DNA of 64,000 nucleotides from the NCBI GenBank assembly GCA_934565655.1, contig CAKTIE010000005.1:57960-121959 (forward strand). Direction: 5' to 3'. Position numbers and translations under genes: made by a program. Below the pieces are notes generated by a model, which had not been told where the DNA came from, ran no database searches, and was given only the letters and a program-made list of their open reading frames with translations. Positions 22,916 through 31,999 of this stretch are shown here, one piece after another; positions within the stretch are counted from its first letter, which is position 1, and each line of letters opens with the position of its first letter. The stretch comes from an uncultured Oscillospiraceae bacterium. GTDB taxonomy: Bacteria > Bacillota > Clostridia > Oscillospirales > Oscillospiraceae.

Positions 22916-24172
22916 ATGGAGACCACGCTGCGCACCATCAACGCCGTTATCTCGGCGCTGTTTTTTATCTGCTATACCTATCAGTTCCTCTATATCCCGC
23001 TGGTGCTGGCGAAAAAGCCCAAGCCCCTTTCGGCTCCGGCCGGACGGCATCGCTACGCGGTGCTGATTGCCGCCCGGAACGAGGAGAATGTCATTTCCGG
23101 CCTGCTGGAGAGCCTCCGGGCGCAGACCTACGACATGTCCCTTGTGACGGTGTTCGTGGCGGCGGACAACTGCACCGACCGCACCGCCGCCGTCGCCCGC
23201 GCCCACGGCGCGGTTGTCTATGAGCGGTTCAACCAGCTGAACGTGGGCAAGGGCTACGCGCTGGACTTCCTGCTTCAGCACATCGGCGCGGACTATCCGG
23301 CGGGGTTTGACGGCTATTTCGTGTTTGATGCCGACAACCTTCTGGCTCCGGATTACATAGAGCGGATGAACGAAATGTTCTCCAACGGCCACGAGATCGT
23401 CACCAGCTACCGCAACAGCAAGAACTTCGGCGGCAACTGGATCAGCGCGGGCTATGCCCTGTGGTTCCTGCGGGAGAGCCGCTATCTCAACGGCGCCCGC
23501 ACCCGCCTGGGCAGCAGCGCCGCCGTGGGCGGCACGGGCTTCCTGTTTTCCCAGCGGATCCTGGATGAGAGCCGCGGCTGGCGCTTCTATCTGCTGACCG
23601 AGGATATTGAGTTTTCCGTCTACCACATCCTCCGTGGCGAGAGGATCGCCATCTGCGAGGACGCCGTGCTGTATGACGAGCAGCCCACCAGCTTCCGCCA
23701 GTCGGTGCGGCAGCGGCTGCGCTGGGCCAAGGGGTATATTCAGGTGTTTCACCGGTACGGCGCGGCGCTGCTGAAGGGCGCGGCCAGGGGCAGCTGGAGC
23801 TGCTTCGATATGTCCATGTCCATCCTTCCGGCCTTTATCCTGACGGCGCTGTGCCTGCTGGCCAACATCACGCTGTCGGTACTGGGGCTGATGCAGGGCG
23901 TCGGGGTGTGGTTCGCCATGCGGTCGCTGCTGGAGTGCATGGGCAGCATCCTTGCCACGCTGCTGGTGCTGGGCGGCATCACCACCGCCACCGAGTGGAA
24001 GCGCATCCACGCCCCGGCCTGGAAAAAGATCGCCTATACCCTGACGTTCCCGCTGTTCATGCTGACGTATCTTCCCATCTCGCTGGCGGCGCTGTTCATG
24101 AAGGTGGAGTGGAAGCCCATCCACCACAGTGTGAACCTGCCGTCCCTTCCGTACCCCGCCGCCAAGAATTGA
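22916..24172 (+). CDS. Membrane glycosyltransferase, family 2
   Basis: A 418-residue processive-type GT2. One membrane helix at about residues 9-32 precedes the GT-A domain, which has AARNEENVISGLLESL, the metal-binding DADN (in YFVFDADNLL), the acceptor TEDIEFS, and the QxxRW-type motif RQRLRWAKG. Three or four helices follow from about residue 300. It probably builds or extends a cell-surface polysaccharide or glycolipid using a nucleotide sugar. The start follows AAGGATG. It precedes the two-component genes by 68 bases. Confidence 0.88.
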   Translation: METTLRTINAVISALFFICYTYQFLYIPLVLAKKPKPLSAPAGRHRYAVLIAARNEENVISGLLESLRAQTYDMSLVTVFVAADNCTDRTAAVARAHGAVVYERFNQLNVGKGYALDFLLQHIGADYPAGFDGYFVFDADNLLAPDYIERMNEMFSNGHEIVTSYRNSKNFGGNWISAGYALWFLRESRYLNGARTRLGSSAAVGGTGFLFSQRILDESRGWRFYLLTEDIEFSVYHILRGERIAICEDAVLYDEQPTSFRQSVRQRLRWAKGYIQVFHRYGAALLKGAARGSWSCFDMSMSILPAFILTALCLLANITLSVLGLMQGVGVWFAMRSLLECMGSILATLLVLGGITTATEWKRIHAPAWKKIAYTLTFPLFMLTYLPISLAALFMKVEWKPIHHSVNLPSLPYPAAKN

Positions 24173-24240
24173 CCTTGTGCAATCGGCCGCAAAAGGGTAT
24201 GATAGAGGTATGACAAACTCACCCCCACAGGAGGTCATCT

Positions 24241-24936
24241 ATGTATACGATCTTAGTCGTTGACGACGAAAAGGACATCGTCTCCGCGCTGGAAATATAT
24301 CTCAAGGCCGAGGGCTACCGGGTGCTGGCCGCCTATAACGGCAAAGAAGCCCTGTCCGTGGCCGCCCGTGAGGACGTGCATCTCATCCTCATGGACATCA
24401 TGATGCCGGTCATGGACGGCCTGACCGCTATGGCCCAGCTGCGCCAGACCAGCAACGTCCCCGTGATTTTGCTGACCGCCAAGGGCGAGGACACCGACAA
24501 GGTGCTGGGTCTGAACGTAGGCGCGGACGACTACATCACCAAGCCCTTCAACCCGGTGGAGATGCTGGCGCGGGTGCGCTCCCAGCTGCGGCGGTATTTA
24601 CAGCTGGGCGGCGGGCAGGTGCGCGCCAGTACGCTGGTCATCGGCGGCATCTGTCTGGACGATAACGCCAAGACGGTCACCGTGGACGGCGACCCCGTCT
24701 CGCTGACCCCCAAGGAATACGACATTCTCCGCTTTCTCATGCAGAACGCCGGAACGGTGTTCTCCCCCGGCGAGATCTATCGCCGTGTGTGGGGAGACGT
24801 GCCCCTGAACGCCACAGGGGCCATCGCCGTACACATCCGGCACCTGCGGGAAAAGCTGGAGATCAGCCCCTCGGAGCCGCGATATATCAAGGTGGTCTGG
24901 GGCAAAGGCTATAAAATGGAGGGCACCCTGACATGA
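24241..24936 (+). CDS. OmpR/PhoB-type response regulator
   Basis: A 231-residue regulator. The receiver domain (residues 1-115) has the acidic pair VVDDEKD, phospho-acceptor Asp52 in LILMDIMMP, and the conserved LTAKGED and KPFNP. The C-terminal winged helix (about 130-228) has LTPKEYDILRFLMQNAG and HIRHLREKLE. AGGAGG lies 6 bases before the ATG. Its stop overlaps the start of the histidine kinase gene, a standard two-component arrangement. Confidence 0.95.
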   Translation: MYTILVVDDEKDIVSALEIYLKAEGYRVLAAYNGKEALSVAAREDVHLILMDIMMPVMDGLTAMAQLRQTSNVPVILLTAKGEDTDKVLGLNVGADDYITKPFNPVEMLARVRSQLRRYLQLGGGQVRASTLVIGGICLDDNAKTVTVDGDPVSLTPKEYDILRFLMQNAGTVFSPGEIYRRVWGDVPLNATGAIAVHIRHLREKLEISPSEPRYIKVVWGKGYKMEGTLT

Positions 24937-26885
24937 AACGATTTCTGGATAAGACCTGGGCCAAGCTGACAGCCTTTTTCCTGACCATAATTTTCGCCGC
25001 AATGACCGTTCTGGCCGGTGTGGGCGTCGGTTTCCTCGTCAACTACAACGTGTTTCTGGATGGCGGCACATACCTGCGGGAGGAGCTGTACGAGTCCCAG
25101 TGCAGCGGCGCGATCAACAGCGCCTATTACTACCTGCGTGGCCTGATGGCCAGTGCGGGAGCGCTGGCCGACGACACGCCCGGTACGGATACCTCGGATA
25201 GCAGCACCACCCCCAGCGCGGACATCACCGCCGGGGAGCTGCAGCAGGCGATAGATGACCTGTCCGGCGCCTTTGCCGGAAGGTTCACCCGTGAGGCCAC
25301 CTCCTGCCATCTGGCGGTCGCCAACAAGGATACCGGCGAGATCACCTTTGAAAACTTTGCGCTGACGGACAGTGACAAGCCGTTGTATTCCGCGCAGGAA
25401 ATATTTTCGTTTACCTTTGCCGACGGGCACACGGAGGAGTTTGCCATCATCGCCGACCTGCTGCGTGCGGATGCCACATACAACTCCTTCTATCTGGTGT
25501 CTGAATGGCTGCTGGCCCACACGGGACTGACGGTATTTCTGGCGGCGCTGTTCCTGCTGCTGACACTGTTTTGCTTCTGCTTCTCCATGGCCTCCGCCGG
25601 ACACTGGGCTGGCCGCGAGGGTATCCACCTGACGTGGCTGGATAAGATCCCGGTGGATGTGTGGCTACTGGCGCTGCTGTGCGCGTTCTTCATCGGCTGG
25701 GACACCCTGTTCTATTATGATGTGGAAAGGCAGATACTCTTTGTCTCCCTGATGGTGCCCCTTACGCTGCTGTTTCTGTGCGTGTTTGCCGCCCAGTGCA
25801 AGGCGGGGACGGTGCTGCGGGGCACGCTGATCGCGTGGGTGCTGCGGCTTGCGTGGCGCATCGTCAGGGCCGTGGGCCGGGGCCTGCGCCGCATGGCCGC
25901 GGGTCTGCCGCTGATGTGGAAAACCGCGCTGGTAACGGTGGGCCTGTTCTTTCTCGAGATGCTTCTGGTGCTGGCGGGCTACGGCTCCGTGGATGGCATT
26001 TTTGTGGTGATGAAGCTGGTGGAGCTGCTGGCCATCCTGTATATCGCCCTGAACCTGCGCATCTTGCAGAAGGGCGGCGAGAAGCTGGCGGAGGGCGACC
26101 TCTCCCAGAGCATCGACACAAAACCGCTGATCGGTGACTTCAAGCGCTACGGCCAGCGGATGAACGAGCTGCGCACCGGCATGGAGCGTGCGGTGCAGGA
26201 GCAGACCAAGGCCGAGCGCATGAAGACCGAGTTGATCACCAACGTGTCCCACGACATCAAGACCCCTTTGACCTCCATTGTCAACTATGTGGACCTGCTG
26301 CAGAAGGTGGATGTCCAGCCGGAGACCGCGCGGGAGTACATCGCCGTGCTGGACCGCCAGAGCCGCCGGCTGAAAAAGCTGACGGAGGATCTGGTGGAGG
26401 CGTCCAAGGCGTCCTCCGGCGCGCTGCCGGTGGAGCTTCAGCCCACGGATGTGACGGTGCTGTTCGATCAGATCGTGGGCGAGTATCAGGAGCGGCTGGC
26501 CGACTGCCGCCTGACGCTGGTGGCCCGTCCGCCGGAGAAGTCCGTCTTCGTTCGGGCCGACGGCAAGCTCCTCAGCCGCGTCATGGACAATCTGGTCAGC
26601 AACATCTGCAAATATGCGCTGGAGGACACCCGCGTCTACGTCGTGGCTTCCAGCGACGATGAGACCGTCACCATCAGCTTCAAGAATGTCTCCCGGGCCG
26701 AGCTGAACATCTCCCCCGACGAGCTGATGGAGCGCTTCGTCCGGGGCGACGCCTCCCGCCATACCGAGGGCAGCGGCTTAGGCTTGTCCATCGCCGGAAG
26801 TCTGGTGCGGCTCATGAACGGCACGTTTGCCCTGTCCATTGACGGCGACCTGTTCCGCGCCGATATCACCCTTCCCCGCGCGTGA
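24933..26885 (+). CDS. Sensor histidine kinase with multi-helix sensor
   Basis: A 650-residue kinase. A membrane helix at about residues 12-35 is followed by an extracellular loop of about 150 residues, then a cluster of four or five helices (about 190-385), unusual compared with the common two-helix sensor. The DHp domain has NVSHDIKTPLTSIVNY with the phospho-accepting His440, and the ATPase domain has VMDNLVSNICKYA, FKNVSRAEL and HTEGSGLGLSIAGSLV. It overlaps the regulator gene by four bases. The signal is unknown; the neighbouring glycosyltransferase suggests the envelope. Confidence 0.93.
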   Translation: MKRFLDKTWAKLTAFFLTIIFAAMTVLAGVGVGFLVNYNVFLDGGTYLREELYESQCSGAINSAYYYLRGLMASAGALADDTPGTDTSDSSTTPSADITAGELQQAIDDLSGAFAGRFTREATSCHLAVANKDTGEITFENFALTDSDKPLYSAQEIFSFTFADGHTEEFAIIADLLRADATYNSFYLVSEWLLAHTGLTVFLAALFLLLTLFCFCFSMASAGHWAGREGIHLTWLDKIPVDVWLLALLCAFFIGWDTLFYYDVERQILFVSLMVPLTLLFLCVFAAQCKAGTVLRGTLIAWVLRLAWRIVRAVGRGLRRMAAGLPLMWKTALVTVGLFFLEMLLVLAGYGSVDGIFVVMKLVELLAILYIALNLRILQKGGEKLAEGDLSQSIDTKPLIGDFKRYGQRMNELRTGMERAVQEQTKAERMKTELITNVSHDIKTPLTSIVNYVDLLQKVDVQPETAREYIAVLDRQSRRLKKLTEDLVEASKASSGALPVELQPTDVTVLFDQIVGEYQERLADCRLTLVARPPEKSVFVRADGKLLSRVMDNLVSNICKYALEDTRVYVVASSDDETVTISFKNVSRAELNISPDELMERFVRGDASRHTEGSGLGLSIAGSLVRLMNGTFALSIDGDLFRADITLPRA

Positions 26886-26957
26886 CGCCTCAAAACCGCA
26901 GCTTGACCGACGGCGCGCGATGCGGTAAAATAAGAAAGCAATATGCCAGACGCTCAG

Positions 26958-26996
26958 ACGCAGTGCAGACCGGGAAACGGTCTGCGCTGCGTTTTT
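26958..26996 (+). terminator. Terminator of the GT2/two-component operon
   Basis: ACGCAG-TGCAGACCG...CGGTCTGCG-CTGCGTTTTT: a long stem with T5, about 70 bases after the kinase stop. Confidence 0.83.
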
Positions 26997-27133
26997 CGCC
27001 TGGAGGAGGATCGTCAACGGCAATGCGTGACAGCGGCGATGCTGCGGCAGACACCTGCGCGAAACAGCAAGAAACGTCGAGAGAAAAATCCTCCGGCGCG
27101 GTAGAATGTACCCCGTAAGGAGTTGAAGCGTGC

Positions 27134-28018
27134 GTGAAAGAACAGATTTTGGCCGTCCAGCGGATGCAGGACTACATCGAAAACCATCAGACCGAGGAGA
27201 TCAGCCTGTCCGATCTGGCGCGGGCGTCGCTGTTTTCGCCATGGTATGCCTACCGGCTGTTCCGGGACTGTCTGGGGCTGACGCCCACGGAGTATATCCG
27301 CAAATACCGACTCACCCAAGCGGCAAAGCAGCTGCGGGCCGGAAATGTCCGGGTCATCGACGCGGCCTATGACGCGGGTTTTTCCAATGTGGATACCTTC
27401 ACCCGTGCTTTTTACCGGGAGTTCGGGCTGAATCCCAGCGACTATATGCGGCATCCTGTACCGGTCACGTTCTTCATCCCTTACGGCGCGAAATACCGTG
27501 AACTGAGAAAGGAGCCGATTGACATGTCCAACATTCAACCCATATTCATACAGGTCGTCCACAAGCCGGAGCGCCTGTGCATCATCAAACGCGGCCAGCG
27601 GGCGGAGGATTACTTTCCTTACTGCGAGGAGGTCAGCTGCGACGTGTGGGGCATCCTCATGAGCATGAAGTCCCTTTGCGGCGAACCTGTCGCCATGTGG
27701 CTGCCGCCCAGGTACAGGAAGCCCGATACCTCCACCTATGTGCAGGGCGTGGAGGTAGAGACCGACTACATGGGCATCATTCCGGAGGGCTTTGACACCA
27801 TTCGCCTGCCGGAGGCGGAGTACCTGATGTTCCAGGGCCAGCCCTTCCGGGAGGAGGATTATTGCGAAGCCATCCGCACCGTGCAGACTGCCATGGACGG
27901 CTACGATCCGTCCGTCATCGGCTACCGCTGGGATGACGGGAATCCCCGCATCCAGCTGGAGCCCCGCGGCCAGCGCGGCTACATCGAGCTGCGGGCAGTC
28001 AGGAGGATCGGGGAATGA
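27134..28018 (+). CDS. AraC-family regulator with GyrI-like effector domain
   Basis: A 294-residue regulator starting at a GTG. Residues 5-105 form two AraC helix-turn-helices (ISLSDLARASLFSPWYAYRLF and VIDAAYDAGFSNVDTFTRAFY). The C-terminal half (about 130-290) resembles the GyrI/SOUL-like small-molecule-binding domain seen in BltR/Rob-type regulators (QGVEVETDYMGIIPEGFDTI). AAGGAG lies 11 bases upstream. Its TGA overlaps the ATG of an ABC ATPase gene, so this looks like a drug- or toxicant-responsive export operon that carries its own regulator. Confidence 0.88.
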   Translation: MKEQILAVQRMQDYIENHQTEEISLSDLARASLFSPWYAYRLFRDCLGLTPTEYIRKYRLTQAAKQLRAGNVRVIDAAYDAGFSNVDTFTRAFYREFGLNPSDYMRHPVPVTFFIPYGAKYRELRKEPIDMSNIQPIFIQVVHKPERLCIIKRGQRAEDYFPYCEEVSCDVWGILMSMKSLCGEPVAMWLPPRYRKPDTSTYVQGVEVETDYMGIIPEGFDTIRLPEAEYLMFQGQPFREEDYCEAIRTVQTAMDGYDPSVIGYRWDDGNPRIQLEPRGQRGYIELRAVRRIGE

Positions 28019-28737
28019 GCGAAGCGATCTTTGTCGAAGGACTGACCAAAGCCTATCACGGCAAAACCGTGGTCGGCCATCTGGATCTCTCCGTGAAGAG
28101 CGGTACGGTGTTCGGCCTGCTGGGCGCCAACGGCGCGGGGAAGAGCACCACCATTGAGTGCATGCTGGGGACAAAGCAGGCCGACGCGGGAACGGTGCGC
28201 CTGCTGGGCCAGGACCCGAAGACGCGCCGCCGCGCACTTTTTCAGCGCATCGGCGTACAGTTTCAGGAGGGCGACTATCACAAAGAAATCAGGGTTTCCG
28301 AGCTTTGCGAGGAGACGGCCAGCCTGTACCGAAACCCCGCTGACTGGCACGCGCTGTGCGAACAGTTCGGCATCGGGGATAAGGCGAACACAGCGGTGAA
28401 AAGCCTTTCAGGCGGCGAACGCCAGCGGCTTTTTATCGTGCTGGCGCTGATCCCGCGGCCGGAGCTGGTGTTTCTGGACGAGCTGACCACCGGACTTGAC
28501 GCCAGAGCCCGGCGCGGCGTGTGGAAAACGCTGGAAGCTCTGAAAGAGCAGGGACTGACGATCTTCCTGACATCCCATTTCATGGATGAGGTGGAGGCCC
28601 TGTGTGACGAGATCTGCATTTTGAAAAAGGGCGTTCCCGTTTTCCGCGGGACCGTAGAGCAGGCAAAGCGGCAGTGCGGCTGCGAGCGCTTCGAGGACGC
28701 CTATCTGCGGCTGTCGGATGAGGAGGTGGACGCATGA
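28015..28737 (+). CDS. ABC transporter ATP-binding protein (ABC-2 exporter)
   Basis: A 240-residue ABC ATPase. Walker A is GANGAGKST (about residue 40), the signature is LSGGERQRL (about residue 132), and Walker B with the catalytic acidic residue is ELVFLDELTTGLD. LDEL replaces the usual LDEP. Its class matches DrrA-like drug and lipid exporters. It overlaps both neighbours by four bases, so AraC regulator, ATPase and permease are one translationally coupled unit. Confidence 0.94.
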   Translation: MSEAIFVEGLTKAYHGKTVVGHLDLSVKSGTVFGLLGANGAGKSTTIECMLGTKQADAGTVRLLGQDPKTRRRALFQRIGVQFQEGDYHKEIRVSELCEETASLYRNPADWHALCEQFGIGDKANTAVKSLSGGERQRLFIVLALIPRPELVFLDELTTGLDARARRGVWKTLEALKEQGLTIFLTSHFMDEVEALCDEICILKKGVPVFRGTVEQAKRQCGCERFEDAYLRLSDEEVDA

Positions 28738-29474
28738 AACGCTTTTTCACCTTCCTGAAAACGGAGCTGAAGCTGAGCCTGCGGGACATGAATATGCCCA
28801 TCTTCGCCATCATCATGCCGCTGGTGATCTTCATTATTCTTGGCATCATTTGCGGCACAAAGCCCGCCTATGACGGCGCGGACTATACCTTCCTGGAGCA
28901 GACCTTCGGGGCGGCCGGTGCGATCGCCATCTGCGCCGGCGGCCTGATGGGTTTGCCATTGGCCGTATCCGGCCTGCGGGAGATGAAGATCCTCAAGCGA
29001 CTTCGTGTCACGCCGGTCAGCCCGGTATTCATTCTGGGCGTCGAACTGTCCATGTACATCGTCTATTGTATCGTGTCGCTGGTGACATTGGCCGCGGCGG
29101 CACTTTTGTGGGGTGTGCGGCTGCATGGCTCGCTTCCTGCCTTCCTCGGCAGCTGGGCGCTTACCATGCTCTCGACCCTGTCCATCGGCATGCTGGTGGG
29201 CGGCGTGGCAAAGGATGTCAAGCAGGCCAGCGTCATTGCGTCGATCCTCTATTTCCCCATGTTGATCTTTTCCGGCACGACGCTGCCCATCGAGGTCATG
29301 CCGGGCGTGATGCGGAAGATCGTCAGCGTTTTCCCGCTGACCCAGGGGATCACCATGATGAAGCACACTTTTTTGGGCATCAGCACGGGAAACGTCCTGC
29401 TGCCGGTCTGCGTCATGCTTGGCGTTACCGCCCTGTGCACGATCCTCGCCGTCCGGTTCTTCCGCTGGGAATAA
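28734..29474 (+). CDS. ABC-2 type permease
   Basis: A 246-residue membrane protein with six helices in the ABC-2 pattern: an N-terminal cytoplasmic helix (KTELKLSLRDMNMPIFAIIM), paired helices in the middle, and the conserved segment YFPMLIFSGTTLPIEVMPGVMRKI before the last helix. It pairs with the ATPase encoded immediately upstream. The exported compound is unknown; the AraC/GyrI-like regulator suggests a lipophilic drug or metabolite. Confidence 0.92.
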   Translation: MKRFFTFLKTELKLSLRDMNMPIFAIIMPLVIFIILGIICGTKPAYDGADYTFLEQTFGAAGAIAICAGGLMGLPLAVSGLREMKILKRLRVTPVSPVFILGVELSMYIVYCIVSLVTLAAAALLWGVRLHGSLPAFLGSWALTMLSTLSIGMLVGGVAKDVKQASVIASILYFPMLIFSGTTLPIEVMPGVMRKIVSVFPLTQGITMMKHTFLGISTGNVLLPVCVMLGVTALCTILAVRFFRWE

Positions 29475-29492
29475 CATCATTTATATCTTGCT

Positions 29493-29529
29493 GAAAGCCA
29501 CCGTATGATCGTTCATACGGTGGCTTTTC
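29493..29529 (+). terminator. Terminator of the AraC-ABC-2 operon
   Basis: AAAGCCACCGTATGA / TCATACGGTGGCTTT with a short loop, followed by TCTTT, 19 bases after the stop. Confidence 0.88.
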
Positions 29530-29617
29530 TTTGCGCGGAGAAGGCCAACTGTCAAAACACACGAAAATTCCGCTTGCCAAAGTCTTTAATTTGTTAGCGT
29601 ATTAGCACGGTAAAGTG

Positions 29618-29646
29618 TTGACGTGGTGAAGTATTTTTGCTATGAT
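29618..29646 (+). promoter_or_regulatory. Promoter of the amino acid ABC operon
   Basis: -35 TTGACG (29618-29623), 17-base spacer, -10 TATGAT (29641-29646). Confidence 0.75.
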
Positions 29647-29706
29647 AGGCGCAACAAAACAAAGGGCGGCCCAACGCCCGGAAAAAACAAAAGAGAGGGA
29701 ACGAAC

Positions 29707-30555
29707 ATGAAAAAGAAAATGACACGCGCCGCGGCGCTTTTGCTGACCTTGGTGATGATCCTGTGCTGCACCGCCTGCGGCGGAGGCGGTACGGAGAGCA
29801 AGGATCGTCTGGCCCAGATCAAGGAACGGGGTTATATTGAGCTGTGTACCGAGCCGTATTTCGCCCCCTATGAGTACGTTGATCCCACCAAGAGCGGCGA
29901 CGAGCAGTATCAGGGCATGGATATCGAGGTGGCCAAGTACATCGCTGACAAGCTCGGCGTGGAGCTGAAGATCACCGCCCTGGACTTTACCGCCGTGCTG
30001 GCCGGTGTGGCGGACGGCAAGTATGACTTTGCCATCTCCGCCATCGCTTACTCTCCCGCCCGGGCCGAGGCCATGCGTCTGTCCGATGTGTATTACTCCG
30101 ACAACACCGGCTACGGTTTTGTGGTCCGCAGCGAGGACGCCGGGAAGTACACCGATCTGGAATCCCTGAAAGACGCGGTGGTGATCACCCAGAGCGGCTC
30201 CGTGCAGGAGGCGCTGTATAACCAGTACATTAACGGCGCGTGCAAGGAGTTCAAGCTGGTGGCCAACATGACCGACGGCTATCTGGCGGTATCCGAGGGC
30301 AAGGCGGATGTGTGCATCTGCTCCACCGCCTCCGCCGGACTGTATGCCGAGGCCAACGGCGGGCTGGCCATCCCTGACTTCCGCTTCGAGGTGGATCCCA
30401 ACATGAACGGCACCTGCGTGGCCATGCCCATGGAGGGAACCGATTCTCTGGCGGAGCTGGTGAACCAGTGCATCGCCGAGCTGAACGACAGCGGCAAGAC
30501 CGTGGAATGGTACGGCCAGTATGAGGCTGCCGCCGCGGCGCTGGGCATCGAATAA
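29707..30555 (+). CDS. Amino acid ABC transporter substrate-binding lipoprotein
   Basis: A 282-residue type 2 periplasmic-binding protein (SBP_bac_3 family). A lipoprotein signal is visible: KKKM start, hydrophobic AAALLLTLVMILC, then a CTAC lipobox and a GGGG linker. The ligand domain begins LAQIKERGYIELCTEPYFAPYEYVDP and contains FDFAI-type KYDFAISAIAYSPAR. It captures a polar amino acid or related compound outside the cell. The start at 29707 has GAGAGGGA upstream. First gene of a four-gene operon with permease, ATPase and an M20 amidohydrolase. Confidence 0.93.
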   Translation: MKKKMTRAAALLLTLVMILCCTACGGGGTESKDRLAQIKERGYIELCTEPYFAPYEYVDPTKSGDEQYQGMDIEVAKYIADKLGVELKITALDFTAVLAGVADGKYDFAISAIAYSPARAEAMRLSDVYYSDNTGYGFVVRSEDAGKYTDLESLKDAVVITQSGSVQEALYNQYINGACKEFKLVANMTDGYLAVSEGKADVCICSTASAGLYAEANGGLAIPDFRFEVDPNMNGTCVAMPMEGTDSLAELVNQCIAELNDSGKTVEWYGQYEAAAAALGIE

Positions 30556-30600
30556 CGCAAAAAACCGGGGCAAGCCCACTGAGCATAGGAGTGTCATACC

Positions 30601-31260
30601 ATGGAAAAGGTCATCAAGCTTTTGGCAAAATACTATCCCGTCTATCTCTCCGGCCTGTGGGGCACCCTGTGGATCTCCGCTGTAACGGTGCTGTCGGGCG
30701 CGCTGCTGGGCATGATCGTGGCGCTGATGCGCATGAGCCGCAGCAAGGTGCTCAGGGCCGTCTCCGGCGCCTATGTGGAGGTGCTGCGGGGCACGCCCAT
30801 CCTGCTGCAGCTGTACTTCTTCTGGATCGGGCTGCCCAAACTGGTGCCCTTTGAGCTGAGCGATACCCAGTGCATCGTTATTGCCCTGGCGGTAAATGCC
30901 TCCGCCTTTATCTCGGAGATCATCCGGGCCGGTATCGCCGCCGTGGACAAGGGACAGTGGGAGGCCGCCCGCAGCATCGGCCTGTCCGAGACCCATGTGA
31001 TGACCCATGTGATCCTGCCTCAGGCGGTGAAGAATATCCTGCCGGCCCTGTGCAACGAGTTTATCTCCACCGTCAAGGGCACCTCGCTGGCGTCCGTGTT
31101 CTTCGTGGGCGAGCTGATGACCAGCTTCAAGACCGTGCAGAGCGCCACCTTCCTGGCGCTGCAATCCCTGACCATTGTGGGTATTATCTATTTTGTATTG
31201 AACTTTGTGCTGTCCCGCCTGCTGGGCGTGTTGGAGAGGAGGCTGACCGTCAGTGACTGA
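30601..31260 (+). CDS. Amino acid ABC transporter permease
   Basis: A 219-residue HisM/GlnP-type permease with about five helices and the EAA loop [22 protein letters not shown] (about residues 120-141), where the ATPase docks. [15 protein letters not shown] is another signature of polar amino acid permeases. It lies 45 bases after the binding protein and overlaps the ATPase gene by eight bases. Confidence 0.94.
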   Translation: MEKVIKLLAKYYPVYLSGLWGTLWISAVTVLSGALLGMIVALMRMSRSKVLRAVSGAYVEVLRGTPILLQLYFFWIGLPKLVPFELSDTQCIVIALAVNASAFISEIIRAGIAAVDKGQWEAARSIGLSETHVMTHVILPQAVKNILPALCNEFISTVKGTSLASVFFVGELMTSFKTVQSATFLALQSLTIVGIIYFVLNFVLSRLLGVLERRLTVSD

Positions 31261-31987
31261 CGTGATCCTGCGAACGGAGAATCTGGAAAAGCGCTTCGGC
31301 CAGCTGGAGGTGCTGAAGGGGATCACCACCGCTATCCGCAGGGGTGAGGTGGTGTCCATCATCGGCCCCAGCGGCGGCGGAAAGTCCACCTTTCTGCGGT
31401 GCCTGAACCTGCTGGAGACACCTGACGGCGGCAAGGTCTTTTACAAGGAGCAGGACGTGACCGACGCCAGGCTGAATATCGCCCAGTACCGCCAGAGCAT
31501 CGGCATGGTGTTCCAGCACTTCAACGTGTTCCCCAACATGACGGTGCTGGAAAATGTGACGCTGGCGCCGGTGCTGGAAAAGAAAGTCCCCAAGGAACAG
31601 GCCCGGGCCGAGGCCATGGCGCTGCTGGAGCGCGTGGGCCTGGGCGGCAAGGCGGACGAATATCCACGCAAGCTGTCCGGCGGACAGAAGCAGCGGCTGG
31701 CCATCGTCCGGGCACTGGCCATGAAGCCGGAGGTCATGCTGTTTGACGAGCCCACCTCCGCCCTTGACCCGGAGATGGTGAAGGAGGTTCTGAACGTCAT
31801 CCGCGAGCTGACCCGCAGCGGCATGACCATCCTGATCGTGACCCATGAGATGGGCTTTGCCCGTGAGGTGTCCGACCGGGTGCTGTTCATCTGCGACGGC
31901 GTGATCAAGGAGGAGGGAACACCGGAGCAGATCTTCACCTGTCCCCGCGATCCCAGCACCATCAAATTCCTGAGTATGGTATTGTAA
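31253..31987 (+). CDS. Amino acid ABC transporter ATP-binding protein
   Basis: A 244-residue GlnQ/HisP-type ATPase starting at GTG 31253, supported by AGGAGG about 10 bases upstream inside the permease gene. Walker A is GPSGGGKST, the Q-loop [11 protein letters not shown], the signature LSGGQKQRL and Walker [15 protein letters not shown]. It powers the importer encoded by the two upstream genes. Confidence 0.95.
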   Translation: MTDVILRTENLEKRFGQLEVLKGITTAIRRGEVVSIIGPSGGGKSTFLRCLNLLETPDGGKVFYKEQDVTDARLNIAQYRQSIGMVFQHFNVFPNMTVLENVTLAPVLEKKVPKEQARAEAMALLERVGLGGKADEYPRKLSGGQKQRLAIVRALAMKPEVMLFDEPTSALDPEMVKEVLNVIRELTRSGMTILIVTHEMGFAREVSDRVLFICDGVIKEEGTPEQIFTCPRDPSTIKFLSMVL

Positions 31988-31999
31988 AAGGAGAAGCAT

